Shown: positions 15,920-20,852 of the stretch, one piece after another
Position numbering within the stretch: the stretch's first letter is position 1
Layout of the letters: each line of letters begins with the position of its first letter
Source of the DNA: JBBTCX01 sp038043045
GTDB lineage: Bacteria > Planctomycetota > Phycisphaerae > UBA1845
Direction: 5' to 3'
NCBI GenBank assembly: GCA_038043045.1
Contig: JBBTCX010000342.1
Coordinates: 1-20,852 of the forward strand
DNA: 20,852 bases
The notes under the pieces: model-generated
Database searches by the model: none
Told to the model about the DNA's origin: nothing
What the model saw: the letters and a program-made list of their open reading frames with translations, nothing else
Translations under genes and position numbers: made by a program

Positions 15920-16567
15920 CTACTGCATCGTGCAAACCGTTTCCAGGGTTTTGAACTCCTTACCCTTATCATCCTGCGTATACATTTCGATGATGTGCTT
16001 GGTCGAACTTTCCATGCGGAAGACGTACCGCATGGTCTCGGTTTTTTGGGTTGCGGGATTGGTGTGAACCTCGGTGAAACTGAGAACTTTCCCTGTCACG
16101 TCGATCTCGCCGTCCATCGTCTCCATTCCGGTATCCATGGTGTCAAACCAAGCCGATACATACTTCTTGTTCTTGTTGTCGTATCCGATCATGCCGAGGC
16201 TGTTGACTTTGCTTCCGAAAACTTCTCCGACGTACTCTTCTTGCAAAAAACGCCCGCCGAGCACCCATTTCCTTCGGAAAAAGGCTCGGCTCTTCGTCGG
16301 CTCCGCATCCGGGGCCGACCAATAGGAACTTACCCCGACGAACTCTCCAACCAAGGGCTCTAGCTTCTGATGAAACTCACCGGGTTCGGCATTCTTCGCC
16401 CATTCCGCCGACTTGCCTGGCCCGTCCGCCGATTTCTTTTCTTCCGCCTTTTTTTCCGTCTTTTCAGCCGATTGAACGGGCTTGGCGCCGTCTTGAGCCA
16501 TCACTGCCATTGCAAAAAAACAATGCAACACCGCCACTTTCATACCGTTGACCACGTCTATCACCAT
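15920..16567 (-). CDS. secreted DUF1579 family protein
   Basis: The 215-residue product has an N-terminal signal-like region (MKVAVLHCFFAMAVMAQ from residue 9) and a Lys/Glu/Ala-rich linker (about 27-55). A DUF1579 domain follows (about 60-215), with LVGEFVGVSSYWSAPDAEP, RRKWVLGGRFLQEEYVGEVFG, GYDNKNKKYVSAWFDTMDTG and GKVLSFTEV. The pattern is that of a lipocalin-like beta-barrel family of unknown function. I chose the ATG at 16565-16567 because AAAGGAG lies 8 bases upstream; the ATG at 16543 has no such site. The extra N-terminal residues (MVIDVVNG) make the signal peptide atypical, so export is likely but not certain. It precedes the IF2_N gene in the same direction by 27 bases. Confidence 0.87.
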   Translation of the reverse strand: MVIDVVNGMKVAVLHCFFAMAVMAQDGAKPVQSAEKTEKKAEEKKSADGPGKSAEWAKNAEPGEFHQKLEPLVGEFVGVSSYWSAPDAEPTKSRAFFRRKWVLGGRFLQEEYVGEVFGSKVNSLGMIGYDNKNKKYVSAWFDTMDTGMETMDGEIDVTGKVLSFTEVHTNPATQKTETMRYVFRMESSTKHIIEMYTQDDKGKEFKTLETVCTMQ

Positions 16568-16725
16568 ATCCTACGCTCCTTTATCTTGAGCCGTACTTAA
16601 CTGTACCCATTGAACCAAGTTCTTTTTGATCTTAGCGATCATATAGGGATTCCGGCAAGCCGACCACGCCGAGTCCCGCTTCAATGGATGATGGACGCAT
16701 GTCTATTCATGCGAGGAAACGGCAA

Positions 16726-16765
16726 ACAAAAAAAGGCAGGCCACCTTGTGGAAGTGACCTGCCTT
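16726..16765 (-). terminator. strong intrinsic terminator of the cohesin-like secreted protein gene
   Basis: On the minus strand a 12-bp stem AAGGCAGGTCAC / GTGGCCTGCCTT with a single T-G wobble (16754-16765 with 16733-16744) and a 9-base loop leads directly into a T run (TTTTTTTG). It lies 67 bases after the stop of the 311-residue secreted protein gene. It separates that gene from the DUF1579-IF2_N pair, which therefore needs its own promoter in 16568-16725. Confidence 0.93.
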
Positions 16766-16831
16766 GTAGAACTCGCTATTCTCAAACCACGCTCGTCCAT
16801 GGAGCAAACGCGGTTCAGAAGTTGGGGTCAA

Positions 16832-17767
16832 CTACCGCCGTGTCGGCGTGCTGGACTCCAACCCCACGGAAAGTCTCGCCGGGCTCGCCACCGTGTACGC
16901 AATCGGCCCGCCCGTCGAATCGCGCAAAAGCGTGTCTTGGTTGATCCGTACATTGGCCGTAATGACTCCGGCTGAATTCGTCGGAACCTTAAACGTGTAA
17001 GTGCCCAGATATCGAGGCTGGCTTGCTGAAACGCCACCGGAGAACAAAGCGCTCAACAAACGAGCTTTGGACTTGTCGGCGGCGTCAACCGCCTGAAGTC
17101 CCGCGAACACATAATCGGGACGTGAACTATCCACCATCATGTCTTCCAAGGAAAGACGACCCGCTTCGTCGCCGACCGCGTCCAACGCAATCTGATACGC
17201 CCGAAGATCCGTAAACCCACTGATAAACACATCAATCGTGGCAGCGTCTCCCGCGCGAACGATGGAATCCCGCGCAACCAAGGTCAACTGCGTTCCGGCT
17301 GGGGCCGTGGGCACCGCCACCATAATGCGCGATAGTCTTTGCGCCTCACCCTGCTGAAAACCGGAAAGGGTTATCCCCTGCGAACTTACGGAGGATGTAG
17401 GAAGTGCAATCACGCGGCCATCGACCATGACCGCCACCAACCCGTTCGAAATCCCTTCCGACACCAGACCGGATGCCGTCAGCGTCAAAGTTCCCTCATT
17501 TTGATCCAGCGATACCGAACCCACGCCAGTCGACCCAAGCAGGCCCTTGGACGAAACATAGACCACTCGCCCGCCCTCAGCCATCATCAGTTGATAACCG
17601 GCCATCGGGGATTCGCTGGCGGCTTGAATACTGAAGGTCTGCGCCTTCTCCGGTCGCTGAACATCCGACTGGCGGCTGCTTTTTCCATCCGCCCAAACGG
17701 TCGCCGCACAACAGGACATCAAAACCGTCATCACCGGAACAACGTTCCAACGTTTGTGGTTGCGCAT
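16832..17767 (-). CDS. secreted protein with cohesin-like domain
   Basis: The 311-residue product starts with a signal peptide (MRNHKRWNVVPVMTVLMSCC then AATVWA). A Ser/Gly-rich region follows with VVYVSSKGLLGSTGVGSVSL. The C-terminal half, about residues 175-300, resembles cohesin-type beta-sandwiches: VRAGDAATIDVFISGFTDLR, AYQIALDAVG, ALFSGGVSASQPRYLGTYTF and SAGVITANVRI. The same arrangement is common in planctomycete secreted proteins. The start is fixed by AAGGAG 6 bases before the ATG at 17765-17767; an open frame continues upstream to 17842 without a better start. It lies 262 bases downstream of the dockerin-like protein gene and ends at a strong terminator. No enzyme domain is recognisable. 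The cohesin-like call is from the sequence pattern only. Confidence 0.82.
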   Translation of the reverse strand: MRNHKRWNVVPVMTVLMSCCAATVWADGKSSRQSDVQRPEKAQTFSIQAASESPMAGYQLMMAEGGRVVYVSSKGLLGSTGVGSVSLDQNEGTLTLTASGLVSEGISNGLVAVMVDGRVIALPTSSVSSQGITLSGFQQGEAQRLSRIMVAVPTAPAGTQLTLVARDSIVRAGDAATIDVFISGFTDLRAYQIALDAVGDEAGRLSLEDMMVDSSRPDYVFAGLQAVDAADKSKARLLSALFSGGVSASQPRYLGTYTFKVPTNSAGVITANVRINQDTLLRDSTGGPIAYTVASPARLSVGLESSTPTRR

Positions 17768-18029
17768 TACTGTCTCCTTTTTTTCCATGAACCCGATTGT
17801 CCCCACGATTAACCCGTGAATCTGGCAACACGACCAAACCACGTTTCACTCGCGCCGCCAGGACTCGATCGGAGCTGCGCGCCCAATACTCGGCGCAAGC
17901 GCCGTCTTCCAACTTCCCCCAAGTTCGGAATCCTAGCCAACGAGCGATAACTTATGCTACCACAGCACGGGTAAGTCGCAAGAGGCAATCGTATCTTTCG
18001 GAATTCTCGTTAGAACCCGCCGAGGTGAA
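17768..18029 (-). other. intergenic region upstream of the cohesin-like gene
   Basis: These 262 bases hold a possible minus-strand promoter: TTGCGA (17976-17981) and TAGCAT after 16 bases, each matching four of six consensus positions. No terminator for the upstream dockerin-like gene is evident. No coding sequence is supported. Confidence 0.3.
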
Positions 18030-19286
18030 TCACGGAGACGGCAACGATTGACCATTCCAAACGATGTAGGTCTGCGCGCCGTTCAGTAAATCCAAGTGTC
18101 GAGCAATGTCCAACACGCTTAATTGGTTGGAACGGTTGATGTCATTTTGCCAAAGCTCGAGTTGATTAAGCGGATTCGTAATGGAATCGATCAGCACAAG
18201 CGTGTCAAATGGAGACGACGTTCCGTTGGCATTAACATCTCCGGGCAAATCCCCCACCCGTACCTGAGTCGACGTTTGGTCATTATGGGTTATGGTCGTC
18301 CATTTTCCCGCCGGAATAGGAACATTTAAGGTAACGATTAAGGAGTTTCCGTTCGGCGATAATCCTATGATCGAGGGAGTCGGTCCGGCCGGGTCAACCG
18401 AGACAGTAAAATCGGCGGGTTTTAAGCTCGAAGGATCGCCGTTAAAAACAAGTTCAATGGAAGTAAAACCAGAAGGCGAGCTCCCGTCAGGCTGCGACGG
18501 CTGTCGAGCGTCAATCGTTCCATCGGGCGGAAAGGAGGACACAATATCAAGGTCGATTTCCGGTTCAACGAGAATCGTTAGGGGTTCAAAGACAAGCGGA
18601 GTGATAGGCTGAGCCAAACTCTGCATCAAAAAGGATTCTGAAGAAGACGCCAAAAAGCCAACCACAAAATTCCCAGAGGCATTCGCGGAAACCTCAAAAA
18701 CCACTGTCCCACAATACTTCCTAGCTCCTGGTGTCGACATCGGTCCCAATCCCAGGATCGCCCCCCCATATCGATACCCACATACATCCACGCTGTTGAC
18801 ATTCAAAAATGGGTTTAATCCGGCTTGGACCAAATCGACACGGCTTGCATCTATAAATGCATTCATCGCGTTTTCAACTCCCAGCGTCACGCTGGAACTG
18901 CAAAAACCGTGGAGATCAGTTGTCGTGGCAAAGTCTTTTGGCTTGACACTTCCGAAGGTACCGCTTTGATAATCGGCGGAATTCAGGGTGGCCTGCCACG
19001 CCTTAAGGGTGGCGCCGGTAACCGACCAATCTCGAACGTAGATTTCAGCCGTAATTATATCACCCGGGGCGGCGCCAAGAGATTGAAGGCGCGGGGATAT
19101 GGGCGTACCGTTACGTGCGGCGGCCTCAAGGGAAAAGGTGGGCGTTTGAGCATTTGAAGCGGAAACCACAATGCCGCAGAAACCAACAACAAATCGAACC
19201 AAATGAGAATTCAGCGTAATCACTCTCAATCCCCCAAATCGACTCCAATCTGGGGATAAAAGCAAAGCGAACTGCAACACGCTCAT
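18030..19286 (-). CDS. secreted protein with cohesin-like, Ig-like and dockerin-like regions
   Basis: The 418-residue product has a signal-like segment (HLVRFVVGFCGIVVSASNA, about 28-46). An N-terminal beta-sandwich with APGDIITAEIYVRDW and LKAWQATLNSADY (about 70-235) resembles cohesin-like domains. An SbsA-type Ig-like region (about 255-340) follows with SSFPPDGTIDARQP, SIELVFNG and GNSLIVTLNVPIPAGKWTTI. The C-terminal segment at 345-403 (GDVNANGTSSPFDTLVLIDS and NDINRSNQLSVLDIARHLDL) is like a dockerin with two Ca loops. Such tails are frequent in planctomycete exported proteins. I give the ATG at 19284-19286 (GGGGG 2 bases upstream). A GTG at 19221-19223 with GGGGG about 7 bases upstream would start closer to the signal peptide and may be the true start. 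No catalytic domain is visible. Confidence 0.82.
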   Translation of the reverse strand: MSVLQFALLLSPDWSRFGGLRVITLNSHLVRFVVGFCGIVVSASNAQTPTFSLEAAARNGTPISPRLQSLGAAPGDIITAEIYVRDWSVTGATLKAWQATLNSADYQSGTFGSVKPKDFATTTDLHGFCSSSVTLGVENAMNAFIDASRVDLVQAGLNPFLNVNSVDVCGYRYGGAILGLGPMSTPGARKYCGTVVFEVSANASGNFVVGFLASSSESFLMQSLAQPITPLVFEPLTILVEPEIDLDIVSSFPPDGTIDARQPSQPDGSSPSGFTSIELVFNGDPSSLKPADFTVSVDPAGPTPSIIGLSPNGNSLIVTLNVPIPAGKWTTITHNDQTSTQVRVGDLPGDVNANGTSSPFDTLVLIDSITNPLNQLELWQNDINRSNQLSVLDIARHLDLLNGAQTYIVWNGQSLPSP

Positions 19287-19539
19287 TTCCCCCAGGTCAT
19301 CGAGCCCTACTTACTCTAACCGCTTAGATAGCGAGAAACAATAGGCGATAGGCTCGTCCAAGGACCTCCTTGAGGCGCAACACATGGGTAACATGAGTCG
19401 AATTAGCTATGGCCCAAATTTTATAAGACATCGTTACAATGACCTTTGAATGGCTTTGCGAAATCGAGGACAAGGTCAAGAATCGATGGATTTACGGAAC
19501 GAAGGAATGGGCACATTAGATATAAGGCGTACACGAAAA
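19287..19539 (+). other. gap between the divergent dockerin-like and YwqK-like genes
   Basis: This divergent gap is AT-richer than its surroundings. It holds two -10-like hexamers on the plus strand, TATAAG (19422-19427) and TACAAT (19435-19440), without good -35 partners. The reading frame of the downstream lipoprotein is open from 19450, so the translation start may lie inside this gap. Confidence 0.3.
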
Positions 19540-20301
19540 ATGAGACGAAGAATGATCCAAAAACCTGCCTGTTCAAACCACAATTTGCGCGCGATTTTTT
19601 GCTGTATTATCGGATGTTACTGCTTGGTGATTGGGTGCAAAAACTCAGTTATAGGACGAAAAAATAGCGAGACCAACGCACCGGCTGAGAAGTCCGGAGC
19701 AATTGCAAGAAATGAAAAACCAACCCAGACCCCAAAGAACCAATCCATTAACGCCAATCCAGCGAGCCATGCCGACGGCGAAAGTAGCGCGCCCGTTCCC
19801 ATAGGGCAACCGGCTGATATTCCGCCGGTGAAGAACCCGAACGTCGGCAAACAGGCCGTTCACGAGGAACGATGGGCCAACGACAAGCTCAAACTCCGCG
19901 AGGAATACAAGATCGACGAGGATGGCGAGGAAGTCCTGCACGGAATGACCGCCTGGTGGTGGGAGAATGGAAACCCGAGGCTTGAATTGGAATACAAGGA
20001 CGGCGTTCTCGACGGAGCCAAGCGCGCTTGGTTTGAAAACGGCAACAAACATTCGGAGGGGTTCTTCGTCGAGGGTCGAGAGCACGGCACATGGACGGGT
20101 TGGTATCCGAACGGCCAAAAGGAACACGAGTTTCATATGAACCACGGTGCGTTTCATGGAACTGACACGCGGTGGCACTCCGAGGGTCGGATGGCCACGT
20201 ACGTCGAATGGCGAAACGGCAAGCAAGTTGGTTTCTTCACGCGATGGGACGAAGAAGGGAATATCCTTCAGGAAACGGATTACGGGAATCCGAATCCCTG
20301 A
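19540..20301 (+). CDS. lipoprotein with YwqK/MORN_2 repeats
   Basis: The product has a lipoprotein signal with lipobox LVIGC (Cys about residue 33 from this start), preceded by the hydrophobic AIFCCIIGCYCLV. An Asn/Pro/Ala/Lys-rich linker runs to about 108. About five MORN_2/YwqK-type repeats of 22-24 residues lie in 134-248; examples are AWWWENGNPRLELEYKDGVL, RAWFENGNKHSEGFFVEG and GWYPNGQKEHEFHMNHGAFH. Proteins of this kind are annotated as YwqK-family antitoxins, but the repeat occurs in many exported proteins and no toxin gene adjoins. The start is unclear: the frame is open from 19450 with ATGs at 19450, 19486, 19507, 19540 and 19552. I chose 19540 because it places a basic stretch just before the lipobox. 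Ribosome sites are weak throughout. Confidence 0.83.
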   Translation: MRRRMIQKPACSNHNLRAIFCCIIGCYCLVIGCKNSVIGRKNSETNAPAEKSGAIARNEKPTQTPKNQSINANPASHADGESSAPVPIGQPADIPPVKNPNVGKQAVHEERWANDKLKLREEYKIDEDGEEVLHGMTAWWWENGNPRLELEYKDGVLDGAKRAWFENGNKHSEGFFVEGREHGTWTGWYPNGQKEHEFHMNHGAFHGTDTRWHSEGRMATYVEWRNGKQVGFFTRWDEEGNILQETDYGNPNP

Positions 20302-20343
20302 ACCGTTCGCGGTGAGCCGGATTTGCTGTGGTATTTTGTTACG

Positions 20344-20637
20344 TCACACAAGCCGCTGAGCGATTTCTTCATCCAGGATTTCTCGCACCGAAATCGCCAC
20401 GATCACCTTGCCGACGCGTTTGAAGAACTGCCTGATCTCGGTCAGGGCGTCGGATGTGAAACCCGATGCGACGATGAAGCCCTTCCAGATACACAAGCAA
20501 CCCACGATGTTAATCGTCAATGGGCCGATGGGAAAAGTCCCAACCGATAGACGTTGCACCGCGCCGCCACATAGGTACCGCAACACGCCGCCCAATCCGG
20601 AACCGACGAAAATCAACAGTCGCGTAGGTCGGGTCAT
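20344..20637 (-). pseudogene. crcB: truncated/chimeric CrcB (FluC) fluoride channel
   Basis: The first ~50 residues (MTRPTRLLIFVGSGLGGVLR, then YLCGGAVQRL, FPIGPLTINIVGC) match the N-terminal part of CrcB/FluC fluoride channels, including the Gly-rich helix, the LRY motif and the N(V/I)xG segment. A full CrcB has about 115-130 residues and a TTFSTF-type third helix. Here residues ~52-97 (KGFIVASGFTSDALTEIRQF and VGKVIVAISVREILDEEIAQ) are soluble and charged, and look like the C-terminal end of an unrelated protein. The join falls near 20485. The product cannot form a complete channel. It may be a remnant of a deletion or recombination, or an assembly chimera. AAGGA lies 11 bases before the ATG. 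No fluoride riboswitch is recognisable upstream. It converges on the YwqK-like gene. Confidence 0.7.
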
Positions 20638-20749
20638 CGACCCGACATCCTTTGATATTCTTTATTGCCCTTAACCTCCCGGCCCGGCCACGACCTACCA
20701 GCAAAACGCGCTGATGGGTGAATCCTTTATCGAGAACGGGTCAGGGTCC

Positions 20750-20777
20750 TTGACTTTTCCAGAACCACAGTTATAAT
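20750..20777 (+). promoter_or_regulatory. near-consensus sigma-70 promoter at the right edge
   Basis: TTGACT (20750-20755) and a perfect TATAAT (20772-20777) are separated by 16 bases. Transcription should begin near 20785 (GG) and read rightward out of the window. It is the best housekeeping promoter in the window. Strong promoters of this kind often drive stable RNAs. Confidence 0.8.
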
Positions 20778-20784
20778 TATGTAT

Positions 20785-20852
20785 GGTTCGAGAGGCAGCC
20801 GAAACAGAACCCGGCTTGCCGGGTCAGAACCGCAACGGATAGGGAGCGGTCC
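20785..20852 (+). ncRNA. possible structured RNA or structured leader, cut by the window edge
   Basis: The sequence after the promoter is GC-rich, lacks a start codon with a ribosome site, and holds consecutive inverted repeats: ACCCGGC/GCCGGGT (20809-20815 with 20818-20824) and ACCGC/GCGGT (20829-20833 with 20846-20850). GGTTC/GAACC (20785-20789 with 20807-20811) is an alternative pairing. The CCGCAACGG block recalls the 5' arm of small bacterial SRP RNA (E. coli 4.5S has CCCGCAACGC before its conserved apical domain), but that domain would lie beyond the window. SRP RNA is therefore only a guess. Confidence 0.35.

Noticed and set aside
15643..20325. Shared GGTGAGCCG just after the stop codons at 15642 and 20301
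   Set aside because: The same kind of word also occurs inside the phosphatase gene and the flanks differ; chance is enough.
20638..20749. Fluoride riboswitch upstream of the crcB remnant
   Set aside because: The conserved crcB-motif sequence blocks are not visible in these bases.

Overview
The window looks like a piece of a bacterial chromosome, most likely from a Planctomycetota (Phycisphaerae-like) organism or a close relative. That assignment is an inference. It rests on several secreted proteins with cohesin-like, Ig-like and dockerin-like parts, a DUF1579 protein, a very large Cys/Asp-rich secreted protein with MopE-type metal-binding loops, and an FHA-GAF-PP2C regulator. No ribosomal RNA or other strong taxonomic marker is present.

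Layout. (1) 1-5712, minus strand: a compact Fe-S cluster assembly operon read sufB-sufC-sufD-sufS-sufU-sufT. Its last gene runs off the left edge, and the last four genes are translationally coupled or nearly so. A 300-base leader (5713-6017) holds a GC-rich hairpin, a weak promoter candidate and the terminator of the next unit. (2) 6018-11344, minus strand: a two-gene cassette of secreted proteins, a 438-residue protein of unknown function followed by a 1306-residue protein with three tandem Cys-rich Ca-loop repeats. (3) 11631-12784, plus strand: tRNA-Ser(GGA), a DUF1801 gene broken by a one-base frameshift, and a small Hpt phosphotransfer protein. (4) 12830-14446, minus strand: an FHA-GAF-SpoIIE/PP2C phosphatase convergent with the Hpt gene. 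Divergent from it, 14605-15642 on plus encodes a Gfo/Idh/MocA oxidoreductase. (5) 15671-19286, minus strand: a stand-alone IF-2 N-terminal domain protein, a secreted DUF1579 protein, and two secreted proteins with cohesin-like and dockerin-like features. A strong intrinsic terminator separates the secreted cohesin-like gene from the DUF1579 gene. (6) 19540-20301, plus strand: a lipoprotein with YwqK/MORN_2 repeats. (7) 20344-20637, minus strand: a short gene whose first half is a CrcB/FluC fluoride channel and whose second half is unrelated. (8) 20750-20852: a very good sigma-70 promoter reading rightward into GC-rich hairpins, possibly the start of a structured RNA cut by the window edge.

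How the genes work together. The suf genes form one pathway: SufS takes sulfur from cysteine, SufU relays it, SufBCD is the scaffold, and SufT is a maturation factor. The FHA-GAF-PP2C protein and the Hpt protein are both signalling parts, but nothing in the sequence proves they share a pathway. The secreted cassette at 6018-11344 is the most likely place for an undescribed system. No CRISPR array, insertion sequence, prophage or recognisable defence island was seen.
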